Positions 1 through 11,169 of a stretch of 64,000 nucleotides of DNA are shown in pieces. The translations under genes were made by a program, and so were the position numbers. The notes under the pieces were generated by a model, which was not told where the DNA came from, searched no databases, and saw only the letters and a list, made by a program, of their open reading frames with translations. This DNA is from Tubulanus polymorphus (lineage: Eukaryota > Nemertea > Palaeonemertea > Tubulaniformes > Tubulanidae). Location of the stretch: NCBI RefSeq assembly GCF_964204645.1, contig NC_134031.1:11136501-11200500 (forward strand), given 5' to 3'. How positions within the stretch are numbered: the stretch's first letter is position 1; each line of letters starts with the position of its first letter.

Positions 1-180
1 TTGACTTTGACTTTGACGATGACAAACTGACTCAAGTTTAATTATATCATGTTGAATTTTATCAGTTTTTATATCTTCTGATGTATTGTAATCTTTTATT
101 TTAGAATCATTAACCAATTTAATATTCTCAGTTTTAGTTTCAGTTGATTGAATGTGTTTTTTATTTTTTTCACCTTCCAA
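1..180 (-). pseudogene. Polinton copy A fragment: C-terminal part of the 'GFTKSG' protein
   Basis: Read on the minus strand, this stretch matches the end of the conserved protein gene at 28849-30133 and its copy-B relative near 4715-4860 (shared peptide runs such as STETKTENIKL). It keeps the 20 bases that copy C has lost at the matching place. The match stops near base 180, and the rest of the element is outside the window or deleted. No membrane tail is left. It is a fragment and not a working gene. Confidence 0.6.
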
Positions 181-739
181 TGCAAGATGACCATCCAATT
201 CAAATGTAAATTAAGAAAGAAAACAACAAAACTAGTTGCGTTGATCAACATAAATAAATCAATAGTTTATTACAATACTTCAATTTCAAAATAAGGATAG
301 GAAAAAAGTGAACAATAAGTGTGTTTGCCATGTGTCTTTAAATATTTCCCAAGAATATATCTTTTTCTGGCCACCACCTGCCTCGACGGCAGACTTTTTC
401 GAGATTTTCGCTAAAAATACGAAACAAGACAAAATTGATGGATGGGAATCATTCATGATACAATTCACTTTAACTGCGAACATTGGAATGAGCTTAAGCA
501 ATTTGCTAGGAGGAAAAATTGAGTCAAATGATGTTTCAAAATCTGGACGGGAAAAGTTGTACTGAATTGTATGGCTAATGGCAAATACATGTTTATATTG
601 ATAAGGTAAATATCTGTATAAAAGGTTGTATAGCAACTTGAATTGAAGGATTAATGCAATAGGTCTCTTATTCTAAAAGACGAGTGGGCCATACTTACTA
701 GATTGGTCATGTGAATCAACATCATAGAACTATCATCCA
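181..739. other. Intergenic stretch, no gene recognised
   Basis: Between the copy-A scrap and the tandem repeat, 371-565 is open on both strands and is a little less AT-rich than its surroundings, as a host exon might be. The plus-strand reading carries a run such as DFFEIFAKNTKQDKIDGW. I recognise no family and no convincing splice sites, so I do not call a gene. Confidence 0.3.
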
Positions 740-1325
740 TTTTTAGTTTTCAATCAAAGACCAACCTATGAAATAAAGTACATATTTTTCTGATAACAAC
801 CTGGAATAAATTAAAATAAATCTGAGGAATTCACCAAATTTCTGTATCGAACCACTAATATATAACCTATAGATTGATACTTACATACGACAAATTGACG
901 AAGAAACTTCATTTGACAGTATACAAACTCGCGGACAAACTCCCAAAATGAATCATGTCCTATTCACCTAGAATCAAACAAAATACAACTACAAAATTCA
1001 CAATACAGATTTCGGTTTCGAATCCTTCAAATAGCTGTTTACTTACATGAAACAAATTATCAAACTACTTCCGCCGACGGCATACCAACTCGCTGACAAA
1101 CCCCCAAAATGAAACGTGTCATGATAAACATCTGGAATTAAACGTCATAAAGCTACAAAATTTACAAAATGTCGGTTTCGAATCCCTCAAATAGCCTTAC
1201 ACTTACAAATGATGGATTACCAAACAACTATGAACTCCACCAACGCCACATTTCTTTGATAATCTACAGTGAAAACCTGGAATTAAATGAAATAAATCTT
1301 AAAATTCCGATTTGAACCCAACGTA
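740..1325. repeat. Diverged tandem repeat, about four units of ~160 bp
   Basis: Units begin near 740, 887, 1047 and 1208. Each holds a block like 'cggtttcgaatcc', then 'tcaaatag' and 'acttac', and the middle units also share 'ctcgcngacaaac' and 'ccaaaatgaa'. The units are clearly related but diverged, so this is an old array. No coding potential seen. It lies just outside the left end of Polinton copy B. Confidence 0.6.
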
Positions 1326-1484
1326 GGCCCTCTCTTGACTTGTAGGCCTAAGATCTTGAAATAGGATAAATAATGTTATGATGAAAGAGGCATAATGGTT
1401 CGGAAAAAATTGAATTCAATATGGCTCTTGGCCCGGCAAAGTTTGCTTTTGAAATATCCTTTTGATAAGGCCTAGTTACACATT

Positions 1485-1875
1485 AGTAATAGGGGTTTAG
1501 TTGTTCTAAGCCAAAGGTCGAACGGTCGAGTTCATTAAAAACAAAATATTAAAAGTAATTTAAAACTATAATATATTTTCATAGCCGTGTGTATTTTATA
1601 TTATAACTAAATATTTATTCTAAGATATTAATAATTTAAATTTTAAAAGCATATTGTAAATATATCAATTGGTCGGTCCGCTTCGCTAAAGCTCCGCTCC
1701 GCGACCAATTGATTTATTACAATACACAAATTCATATAATCAAATATATTCTATTATTTAACTAAAATACACACGGCTATGAAAATATATTATAGTTTTA
1801 AATTACTTTTAATATTTGTTTTTAATGAACTCAACCATTCAACCTTTCATCTAGAACAACTAAACCCCTATTACT
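1485..1875. repeat. Copy B terminal palindrome (hairpin end)
   Basis: The first bases AGTAATAGGGGTTTAG return as their reverse complement at 1861-1875, and the whole ~390-bp stretch folds back on itself (for example 'catagccgtgtgtatttta' near 1582 pairs with 'taaaatacacacggctatg' near 1764). The tip near 1672-1712 is a GC-richer hairpin, 'caattggtcg' against 'cgaccaattg'. The outer ~15 bases match the ends of copies C and D, but the inner part is unrelated, so the fold is conserved more than the sequence. Confidence 0.85.
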
Positions 1876-2261
1876 CTTAAAATATTTTTATACATGAATA
1901 AAATATATATGAATATCATATAAATTAATAGATTATTCAATATAAAAGTGTTATTAAAAAAGTAACGAGTAATTAACGAGCTCTTATAGAATAGATATAT
2001 AGATATATTTTAAACATATTTCAATATTTATATTAGTATGAGTTAGATTTTTAAACATTAAAAGTGTTAGTAAAGTGTGATTGAAATAATTCATATATAT
2101 ACATGATATAATACATTATACTAGAACATGATTCTATTTGGGCCTATATACATTTCATGTAAAGAGCTATGGAATAAATCTATAAATTCACAGCTGTCAC
2201 AGCTGTTACTATGACGCCTAGACATATGAGGCATCGTATGCTGCAGATATATACATTAGAT

Positions 2262-2440
2262 CATTCTAGAAGGTGTACCGGAACTGAATAGATGACGCGT
2301 CATAATCGAAAACGTGTAGAACATTCTAGAAGGTGTACCGGAACTGTGAATAGATGACGTGTCATAATCGCCGACGTGTTCATTCTAGAAATCGCACCGG
2401 AACTGAAAAGATGATACAACATAACGCTTAGGATATTCTA
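2262..2440. repeat. Three ~60-bp tandem repeats in copy B subterminal region
   Basis: Units begin at 2262, 2322 and 2381. Each has CATTCTAGAA, then 'accggaactg', then 'agatga' and a 'cgtcataatcg'-like tail. A related, more diverged single block lies inverted near 39745-39830 at the right end of copy C, so this is a normal part of the Polinton subterminal region that has expanded here. Confidence 0.7.
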
Positions 2441-2607
2441 TCTCTCGAAACGCAATTAGGAGTTTATAGTTTACAATTCTAAATCTAAATGTAAGTACTG
2501 TTTTTTGTAGTTATTAGGGCTATTAAATATGAAACCTTTAGATATATTTAAATGTATTTAGTATATCTTTTAGATAATTAGAGTTACCGCTAATATCTTT
2601 TAGATTA

Positions 2608-2751
2608 ATGAAACGTCATACGCATCAAGAAGCGATAGAGAAATTCAAGATACTCTTTCTGACTAAGGAATCAACAGCAATGGATATCGAACCAATAGAA
2701 ATTGTCGTAGAAGCACAAGAATCACAAAAGATCGAAGAAGAAACTATATAA
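2608..2751 (+). CDS. Small ORF of unknown function, copy B
   Basis: An ATG-initiated 47-codon frame, rich in Glu, Ile and Lys, with runs such as MKRHTHQEAIEKF. It lies between the subterminal repeats and the minor-capsid remnant. I see no relative in copy C. It may be the start of a gene truncated by the deletion that removed the polymerase region, or chance. No motif supports a function. Confidence 0.25.
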   Translation: MKRHTHQEAIEKFKILFLTKESTAMDIEPIEIVVEAQESQKIEEETI

Positions 2752-2792
2752 GAATTTCAAAAACATTAAGACTCCATTCTTTTATACCTTTA

Positions 2793-3101
2793 GGAAATCA
2801 TAATGGATACTTAATTGATTTAAATAATTTTCCTGTAATTTATGAATTAGTTATAAGATGTAATTTTTTCACTATATAAATAAATTTAAAAGTAGGACCG
2901 AGTACATGTTTTGGATTTGATTTTAAACGTGAGAGAGAAATTTATAGAACGCAGTAACAAATAAAGAAAAATTACATCTACATAAACCTACAATATCAGA
3001 TTATTATACAACAAGTAGTGAACAACAAAAATATGAAATAATTTGGATTTTCGGTGGTACAGTTATTGTATTATTTGTTGCTTATAAATTTGCTAATTAG
3101 T
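2793..3101 (+). pseudogene. Fused remnants: minor capsid C-end, 115-aa protein start, 'YYTxS' protein C-end
   Basis: 2793-2862 matches the last codons of the minor-capsid candidate (copy C 26590-27345). 2880-2940 matches the start of the 115-aa protein (copy C 27362). From about 2947 the sequence jumps to the C-terminal half of the small membrane protein (copy C 27956-28378), with its SDYYTTSSEQQKYE run and a membrane segment ending at 3099. Two internal deletions explain this. The stop codon that interrupts this gene in copy C is absent here, so it arose in the copy C lineage. Confidence 0.7.
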
Positions 3102-3119
3102 AATTTCTTTTCTAAAGCA

Positions 3120-3556
3120 ATGGATGACAAAGTTGATAATATTGATATTATTCCTCATGATACAAATAAAACTAAATTAAAAATATATTTGGAAAAAAAA
3201 ATATTAGAATATTAGAAAGTGACTTAAAGATAAAAAAGAAAAAATATTAAAAATCTAAAATTATATATTATTTTATTATTAGTGGTTCAGTTACAATAAG
3301 TTCTGTAATAACATTTTTAGCTATATTCAGTCCATTAACTCCTTTAGCTATTTCAATTGGCGTATTAGGATTAAGTTCAAGTGTATTAACCGGCATAAGT
3401 TCAAAATTAAATATAAAAAGTAATACAGAAAAAAGTAAATCTAATATAAATGAAATTAATATATTAGAAAATACATTAGATTATATAATAAGTTTAAATG
3501 GTAATATAACTGTTGAAGAACAAGATAAATTATTGAAGGAATTAATAAATTATTAA
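3120..3556 (+). pseudogene. Two-membrane-segment small protein, copy B remnant
   Basis: Homologous along its length to the 144-aa protein at 28398-28832. It starts with an ATG and keeps the hydrophobic central stretch (around 3280-3400) and the C-terminal ELINY end. At least two small length changes and a TAA near 3248 break the frame. Same position as in copy C, just before the 'GFTKSG' gene. Confidence 0.75.
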
Positions 3557-3573
3557 TTTTTTTATTATATAAG

Positions 3574-4947
3574 TGGCAATTAGTTTTCCAAAAGCTTTTC
3601 AATATAATAAATCAATTAAATATAATATTCCAGCAATAGATTTTAATAAAGATATTTCATATAGAAATGAAGCTTTAAATCAATTAATTTAGATATTTAT
3701 GTTACTGAAACTAATAATTTTAATGCAAAGATGGAAAATATATTTCATGTATATTTGATTAATTTTTAAAAATTGAAAGATGAAAAACAATGATTATTAA
3801 AATCTAATATGAAGTATTGGCAGAACCAATTAAATTTTGCAGTTTATTGTGCAACAACAGGTTGTGGAATTAGTTTGAATGATCATTTAAATAATTCAAA
3901 ATATAAATTAATTCAAAGTTTATTTAGATTTCATACTTATTTTCAAATAAGATAAATATTAAATGAATTAGAGACCCCTTTACCAGGATCTAGGTATTTT
4001 AAAGAATTAGATAATAATATTAATTTATCTAAGTTTTATTGATTTTGTAATGAATTTAATATAAATATAAATAATTCTGATTTTAGAACATTAGAACAAT
4101 AAGATCACTTCCTTGCCCTAAAAAGATTGCAGAATATTGTGCATTTCCCATACCAGCTAATAGTTTTTATAATATCTATAATAATAAATTAGGTTATGGT
4201 AAAATAGAAAATATAGATTTAAAAACATTAAATTTCAATAAATTACCTAAATTCTATGATAATTTAAAACAAGAAAACAATAATGGTTGGGTTTGTTTTA
4301 TTTTAGATAATAGTGAATGTTTTACTAAATCAGGTATACAAAGAATAAATCAATCAATTAGAACTTATTTGATATGTATTCTAGGATCACAAGTTGAAAC
4401 AAGATCCCCGATAATTGGAAATTTAAATAAATCATTTGATAAACAAAAACAATTTAAAGTATTATTTGAAGATTCAATTCATAATGATAAAATAGATCGA
4501 TTCCAGAAAACATAGTTAGGTACCAAAATTATCTAGATAAATCACATGTAAGATTAAATTATTGTATAGGACCTAATTTATTAATTATTTCTGATTATTT
4601 AATATTAAAATGGGGAATATAATTGTTTATAATAAATTGATTAAGACTGCAACAATAAATATTTATTTGGATTAAATAATATAAATAAAAAGATTATTAC
4701 TGCACCAAAACTAATGGAAGGTGAAAAAATTAAAAAACATATTCAATCAACTGAAACTAAAACTAAAAATATTAAATTGGATAATGATTCTAAAATAGAA
4801 GATTACAATACTACAGAAAACACAAAAACTGATAATATTCAATATGTAATTAAAAGTAATAATGATAATAAATCCCATTAAAATAGTTAATTAGCTAAAA
4901 CTTGTATAGGAATTGTAATAGCAGGAATATTATATTTTAAATTTTAA
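3574..4947 (+). pseudogene. Conserved 'GFTKSG' Polinton protein, copy B remnant
   Basis: Homologous to copy C 28849-30133. Recognisable stretches include the AVYCATTGCGIS-like run near 3840 and the SGIQRINQSIRT run near 4330, with a C-terminal hydrophobic tail ending at 4947. It is broken by many stops and frameshifts and its ATG is lost. It matters for comparison: the linker near 4720-4750 contains the 20 bases missing from copy C, showing that the 362- and 69-codon frames of copy C were once one gene ending in a membrane anchor. Confidence 0.75.
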
Positions 4948-4963
4948 TTTTTATAAGATATAA

Positions 4964-6426
4964 ATGGATGTAGAAGGTGGAGAAGCGTATGAAATGGGTA
5001 ATAATAATGAAGGATTTATACCTGATGAACCCCAACCTGATTTTAATGAAACTAATATTGATAATGATGATGGATCAGCATATAATTCTAATTTAGCAGA
5101 TAGTGGTTCTAAAGCCCCTTCAACAGACGAGTTTGATAAAAAAAACTAGATCGAGAATAAATGCTGAAAATGAAAATCCAGATTTAATAAAACAAAATTT
5201 AGAAAATTTTATAGATATAATGAATATATTTATAATTTCAAACCTATATTTGAAAGATCTGAATATAATATAAATTATAGAGGTGCTAGATATTTACTTA
5301 GAGAATTAAGATTTTTAGATGGTAAATATTATTATCATTTGAAAGATGATTATTATATTAATATCACTTATAAAAATCAAGATGCAATATTAGCAGAATC
5401 AACTTTGAGTAATTTAGAACCATCTAGAATTAAAAGAATAAGTAATAGTAATGAAATAGAAAATGTTACACAAGAAGAAATAAATCAAACTAAAAGAGTA
5501 TTTAAACAAAGAATTAATGAATTATTTGAAACAATCAATAATAATTTAGAAACAGAAACAACTTCTGAACAGAATATAACTTCCAAAACTAGTAAACTTA
5601 AATCAAATAAAGTTCCAATTGAAAAACTTTTACTGAATGGGTTACTTGATGCAACAGATCAAGAATTAGAAGATTTAAATATGTTTTCTGATAAAGCAAT
5701 TTTAGAAATTATTAGTATAAGACTTGCATCTGATAAAATTGCACATGATAAAAGTATAAGAGATTTTAAAATTAGAACTTTAGAAAAAGATAGAACTGAT
5801 AAAATTAAAGAAATAGAACAATTAAAATTAGATAGAGATGATAAAGTTATTGAAGAAATTGAATTTAAAAAAAGAAATGCATATTTAGAAAAAGGAAAAG
5901 ATGATTTAAAATATAACATAGTATTTCAAAAAGAAGAAATTAAATTATTATTAAAATCATATGATTACAATATTAATAGATTAAAAGTTATTTTTAAAGA
6001 TTTGTTGATAAAACCAAATTCTGAAATATCATTAAAAGATGGATAAAATTATTATTCAAATTAGAAGGTATAACAATTCTTTCAATTCTAACAGCTGTAA
6101 CTATGTTATTTACAACAATTGGTTTAGCTATTTCAAATTCATTAAAATCTGCGCCTACACCCAATAAACCGGGTAAACCTCCAAGTCATGATAATTCTAT
6201 ACAAGATAAAGTTAAATATGGTTTAAAAAAATTAGCAAAATATCTATGGGAACTATCTAAAAAATCTGCTGCAGCTTTACCCGGAGTTATTGCATCAATT
6301 GTTTGTTATGTTTTAAATTCTGCTGGAAATATTATTAACTTTGCTGCTGTACATATAATCTTATTTTTAATTACAGTTGTAAGTGCAATTATTTTTGGAT
6401 TAGTGAATATGATAAAAAATAAATAA
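4964..6426 (+). pseudogene. Coiled-coil and membrane protein, copy B remnant
   Basis: Homologous to copy C 30150-31634. Open pieces lie at 4964-5149 (acidic, Asn-rich N-terminus), 5339-6046 (charged coiled-coil region) and 6103-6426 (C-terminal part with the KSAAALPG run and a hydrophobic stretch). Frameshifts near 5145 and 6045 and others separate them. The C-terminal Ala/Pro-Gly and hydrophobic block is the part most typical of Polintons. Confidence 0.8.
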
Positions 6427-6446
6427 TAAATTTTTCTCTTAAATAA

Positions 6447-7660
6447 ATGAGTGGGAGTTACATAAATCCTTCTAAGAATTCTAGAATATCTAGTGCAATT
6501 AAGGCAGAAAGATCTCACCATATAATTACTCATAATCCTTCTAATATTAATCCTGATGAAACTTTATATGTTAGAATCAAAATCAAAATACGTTTTATGT
6601 TCCGAATAGCATTTATTTATCAGCTGATATAATGGTAACTGGTCATGATAATAATTATGTTGTAGATAATGTTGGGGGATATTTGATTAAAAAATTAACT
6701 ATAAAGATTGGACCAGAAACAGTTTTCTCATTAGATGATTATAATTTATTTATGCCTTATAAAGATTAATGGTTAACAAAAGAAAATAGAAATGATATGA
6801 TATTTCAAGGCATCCAATCAGAAAACCATAATAGATTAAGATCTGAAGCACATAATGCAGTAGTAACTAATGCTAAAGATAATTCAATAAAAAATTTTTA
6901 TTGAAGCAAACAAAATTCCATTAGAGTTTGAATAAATAATAAATAATAATGCACCTTTATATAAATATGCAATTAAAAAAGATATTATATTTGAGATAAC
7001 ATTTGCTCCTGTTAATGAAATTGTATTGTTAAAGATATGGGATATAAATTATCGAATATATGTTTAGAATATGACACAGTAACTGATGAAAATATTGCTA
7101 ACACAATTCAAACTCAATATGATCAAAGATTTTCATTATTATATGATTATATTGATAAATTTAAAACTGTAACTATTAGTGCAAATGATGAAATAATCAA
7201 TGAGAATATTAACTTCCCAAGAAGATCTATTAAAGGTATATTAATATTTTTTAACATTGCAACATATTCTAATGGGGAAATACAGGTTGATAATTATTAT
7301 AATCCTGAAATATCAAAGGTAGAAATAACAATTGAAGGTATAGCAAATAAAATATTTTGTCAGGGAATGAGAATGATAGATCAATGGCTAGAAATTAGAA
7401 AACATTTTATGAATGAAAAAGTAAAATCATTTGAAAATTGTAATTATACCGGTAATAAATACACATTATGGTTAGATTTTAGAACAACAGAGGATAATTC
7501 ATTACGTGGTTCTGGAAAGAAAATACTAAATAAAAAAGATGGAATACAATTATTCATGAAAAAGGAAAAAGGAAGTTTAAATTTCATTATGCACATTTAT
7601 ATTATATCTGACGCGCAATTAAATATTGTAAATTCTCAATTGAATAGTGTTATGTATTAA
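6447..7660 (+). pseudogene. Major capsid protein, copy B remnant
   Basis: Homologous to the major capsid protein gene at 31676-32923. The first ~50 codons (MSGSYINPSKNSRIS) and the last ~205 codons (7037-7660, ending DAQLNIVNSQLNSVMY) are open. The middle is broken by a frameshift near 6580 and several stops near 6768 and 6900. A short deletion near 7440 has also removed the NINQIDY stretch present in copy C. No working capsid protein could come from this copy. Confidence 0.85.
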
Positions 7661-7689
7661 AATTTTAATTTTAATGAAACATTCTATAA

Positions 7690-8520
7690 ATGGAAGGAGG
7701 GATATATGAAATACAAACTCCAAGTGAAATGATATCAGATATATATTATATAATACCTTATGATGAATATAGTAAGTATTTTGGAGAATACTTTAATCAA
7801 TTCAAATATTCAATAAGTAAAATAGATAATAATAAAAGTGGTGTTGTTGATATTTTAAGTAATGAAATTGATAATAATGTTATTCCTTCTACATCTGATA
7901 ATGTTTTACCTTCTACATCTGATAATGTTTTACCTTCTACATATAATAATGAAATAATATTAGATTATAGTGAAAATAGAAATTATTGTGGTTATTGTAA
8001 AGGTGAATTTTCAAATAGTCCATCAAATTGGAATAACCATATGAATACAGCTGTACATATAACTAATGTTATAAAACGCGTTGGTTTAAGAGAATTTATA
8101 GAACACCCATTGAGATATGTAACAAAGTTTGTTTCAAATAAAAAAGTAAATGGTTAGGATTTGTATAAAGAGTTATAAGGCGAATTTTTATCAAAGGAAC
8201 TTGAACTCAGTAAAGATGAATTAGATTTAACTGATGCTAATAAAATATTAGGATCAAACATTGTAAATAGAATATTAAGGTGAAACATTAAGAAAGAGGA
8301 TATAGTTACTGGAAAGCATATTGATAATGAAGATTATATAGATACAGATTGGACGAAACGGAAAGTAGTAACTATTGATGATGCGGTAGATAGGATGAAA
8401 AAGGATTATCATGAAGAAACTTATGATGACCCGCTTGATAGGTTGAATAAAATGTTAGAGTCTGATGATGATTCGGAGGATGGTGATGAAAATGATGTTA
8501 ATTATTACAAACTCACATAA
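7690..8520 (+). pseudogene. Zinc-finger protein with variable C-terminus, copy B allele
   Basis: A single 277-codon frame interrupted by TAG at 8155, TAA at 8176 and TGA at 8281. The first ~50 residues (EIQTPSEMISDIYY) match copy C 32956-34011 closely. After that the two copies share only a short Asn/Thr-rich linker and a Cys-x2-Cys finger (CGYCKGEF...H...H). Here the linker carries three NVxPST repeats and the rest is an acidic Asp/Glu-rich tail with no match in copy C. The gene follows the capsid gene at once. Function unknown. The start is sure because the homology begins at the ATG. Confidence 0.65.
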
Positions 8521-8557
8521 TATATTAGTTGAAAATGGCATAAAATAATAGTTAATA

Positions 8558-8822
8558 AAAAAGGGGTTTTAAGTATTAAGGTATCTAATACGTATCTAAT
8601 ACGTATTTAATTATTTATGTATATAATATGTTTTAATTTATATAACCTTTATTATTTTCAAACTTAGTTGAAAAAATAAAAATATATTAGTTGAAAAATT
8701 AAAATAAATAACATATATTTTAAAAAAGGGGGTTTTAAGTATTAATGTATCTAATACGTACCTAATACGTATCTAATACGTACCTTATACGCATCTAATA
8801 CGTATCTAATACATAAATGCTT
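8558..8822. repeat. TAATACGTATC tandem repeats at the convergent gene junction, copy B
   Basis: Two arrays of the ~11-bp unit 'taatacgtatc' (8581-8615 and 8741-8812), each headed by 'ggggttttaagtatta'. They lie between the last plus-strand gene and the first minus-strand gene. Copy C has a quite different repeat at exactly this junction. A role in ending converging transcripts is possible but only inferred. Confidence 0.75.
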
Positions 8823-8830
8823 AAAATACC

Positions 8831-9228
8831 TTATTTTATAAATTTATATTCATAAGGAAATTGTAGTCTCAGTAATAATTTTGAACCATTATTACTTTTT
8901 AATTTATTCATAGATTCATCATGTAATTCAGTAGGTATAATTTGATTTTCTTCCAATGATTGTTGCATAGATTTCCTATCTTTATTGTAGAATAAAACTG
9001 AAAAACTAATGTTTTCTCTAAAATCTTGAACGATTGAATTATATTTTTGATTTAAAACCCATTATACGTTTTATTCATTTCATAAGTAGGACAGAATAAT
9101 ATTATATTATCAAAATGATTCTTATAAATAGTTTCTAACAAATCTAATATGAAATGCATTTTACCACAGTTGGTTACTCCAGTAACTAACATATTATGCG
9201 GTTCAAATGTAAATAAATCTTTATTCAT
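8831..9228 (-). pseudogene. Packaging ATPase, copy B remnant
   Basis: Homologous to copy C 34410-35024. The start and the C-terminal third are recognisable, but about 215 bp in the middle are deleted near 9060, removing the Walker B segment. The P-loop region at 9150-9210 is still readable, with changes (an Asn-Cys-Gly-Lys run). It cannot encode a working ATPase. Confidence 0.8.
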
Positions 9229-10248
9229 TTATTCCTTTAATTTTACTAGATAAAATCCATTCATTAAATTTATCATCATACATATCATCATTTTGTATTC
9301 TATATCATCTATATTTGGTACAAGCGATAATTCTTGTTCATAGAAACCTAATATATCTTCATCTTTTAAAGCTACTAATTTATAAACGAATGGTTTGGTT
9401 AATATTATTTTTTTAATTTTAAATATTTCTTCAGTAAAATTTGGAGTATAACCTTTATAAAATATTTTTCGATATTTAGATATTGTAACATGTTGTCCTA
9501 TTTTAAATTTAGGTTCTCCAAAATCATGTGTTACAAATGCTCCATATAAATTATTCGAAACTATTTCTGAATTATCTTCTTTTCTAGCTTGTATAGGTTT
9601 CATACCAATACTTGAATGTTTAGGATTATTATAACCTTTCACTAAATCATCTAATACATCGATATATTTATATGTTTCATTAGCAGTAAAATATTCCCAC
9701 ATTCTAGTTTTCAATGTTTTATTAAATCTTTCTATAATAGATGCTTTTTTGTCTGAATGTATTGAAAAATACTCTACATCGTTATCAGATAATAGTTTTT
9801 TTAAAATGTTTATTATGAAATTCCTTACATTCATCAAATTGTATCTTACCTGGAATAGCTTCTTAAATATTTATTTGAATGCATTAGTAACTTCTATACC
9901 AGTTTTATTTTTGATTGGTATACTCCATGCGTATCGACTGAATATATCTATAACATTCAGTATCCAGAAATATCCTTTATTGTATTCCTCTAAGTTCTTC
10001 ATGTCAATTAAATCTGCTTGCCAATGTTGATCAATATATGAAATCATAACTTTTCTCGTTAAATAATTTTTATCCATTTTCTTATGGATTTGATATGTTG
10101 GTTGATTTTGTAACCATAATCTTAGTTCACTATATTTTATATTTTCTTTATCAGATTTAATTTTATCCCATAAATCTGTAACGCTAGAATATGATACTTC
10201 ACTCTCTGGGTTATAATATAAATCTCTTAAATATCGTTCTTTTTTCAT
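9229..10248 (-). pseudogene. Integrase, copy B remnant with truncated chromodomain
   Basis: Homologous to copy C 35017-36105. Open pieces at 9871-10248 (N-terminus and the first catalytic Asp in WQADLIDM) and 9229-9837 (second part with the catalytic Glu in SIIERFNK) are separated by a frameshift in the region that holds the second catalytic Asp. The C-terminal chromodomain is mostly deleted relative to copies C and D. It starts with MKKERYLRDL, one Met shorter than copy C. Confidence 0.85.
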
Positions 10249-10254
10249 CTTATA

Positions 10255-10617
10255 TTAATCCATTAATAATAATCTTGGTTTATTTTCAATGACTTTATCA
10301 TTTGATTTATTTTCTGGTATAATAGGTTTATCATCATCATTATCATTATTGTTATTAAATTTAGATTTATATATTACGCCAGACAATACAATTACTGTGA
10401 TTAACCCAATTGTAATATATAAGTAATTATCTCTTCCAGTATTAGAAGAATTAGATAAATTATTATTCGAATTAATATCAGATAATTTCTGTGATTCATT
10501 TATATCACTTAATTTCTTTTTCTTAGGTCTTTTTAATTCTGAAGATCTTTTACCTAATTCCTTTGCCCATTTAATTTGTTTCTCAGATCTAGGCTTCTTC
10601 TTGATATCATCACTCAT
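10255..10617 (-). CDS. Small basic single-pass membrane protein, copy B
   Basis: An intact 120-aa frame. It has a Lys/Arg-rich N-terminus (RSEKQIKWAKELGKRSSELK), a Ser/Asn-rich linker, one hydrophobic segment at about residues 66-84 (YLYITIGLITVIVLSGVIY) and an acidic tail ending LLLMD. It is the relative of copy C 36109-36504 and copy D 62589-62999, but lacks the nine residues those copies gained from the 25-bp insert. That makes it the reference for the pre-insertion state. The Lys-rich 'SEKQIKWA' type of N-terminus is common in Polinton-like proteins. Function unknown. Confidence 0.6.
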   Translation of the reverse strand: MSDDIKKKPRSEKQIKWAKELGKRSSELKRPKKKKLSDINESQKLSDINSNNNLSNSSNTGRDNYLYITIGLITVIVLSGVIYKSKFNNNNDNDDDKPIIPENKSNDKVIENKPRLLLMD

Positions 10618-11169
10618 TTATTTTACTTAATTTTTGTTCTGATTCAATATCTTCTGATTTACTTTTATATTTACATGCTATAGGTTTGATATTAGAAAAT
10701 GTTATAACTCCAGTAGAAATTACTGTCGTTGTTCCTCCTAATTGAAATAAAGCGTATCCAACCCATTTTTGTAATTCTGTCATAACTAAGTAGTCATTTT
10801 TTAAATCAGTATATAATTAATTTTCATCATCAATTGGTATTACTGGGTTACATAATTAAGAATAACATTTTACTATTCCATCTGAAATAGAATCATATAT
10901 TCGGGCTAATCTAGCTTCTTCATATATTTTGAAATGTTTGATTACTTTTTCTGGTTTCATGTTATCTAATTCTTGATATGTTATAATTTTTCCGATAAAT
11001 TCCTTAGATTTGCCGCCGGCAATTAGTATTCTAGATGGTGCTTACATATTAAATAGTATTCATAATCAATATAATTATCATTTTGAATACAATTAGAAAC
11101 AACTGTATCATTATTGCCAGAGATACCTAAATCTTCAATTGTCTTTTCAATATCAGATTTCTTTGACAT
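10610..11169 (-). pseudogene. 'DSISDGIVKCYSKL' protein, copy B remnant
   Basis: Homologous to copy C 36497-37099. Runs such as KVIKHFKIYEEARLARI and the WVGYALFQLGG-like stretch are readable, but stops near 10816 and 10857 and a frameshift near 11040 break it. As in copies C and D, its end overlaps the start of the next small gene at a TAAATGA sequence. Confidence 0.75.

Noticed and set aside
286-636. Opposed 116- and 85-codon frames at the left edge
   Set aside because: They overlap each other on opposite strands, match no family I know, and lack clear splice or start context. Mentioned only as a possible host exon.
1485-1875. CRISPR-like or tRNA-like folding in the copy B end
   Set aside because: It is one long palindrome, not spaced direct repeats, and no tRNA arms or anticodon loop can be drawn.
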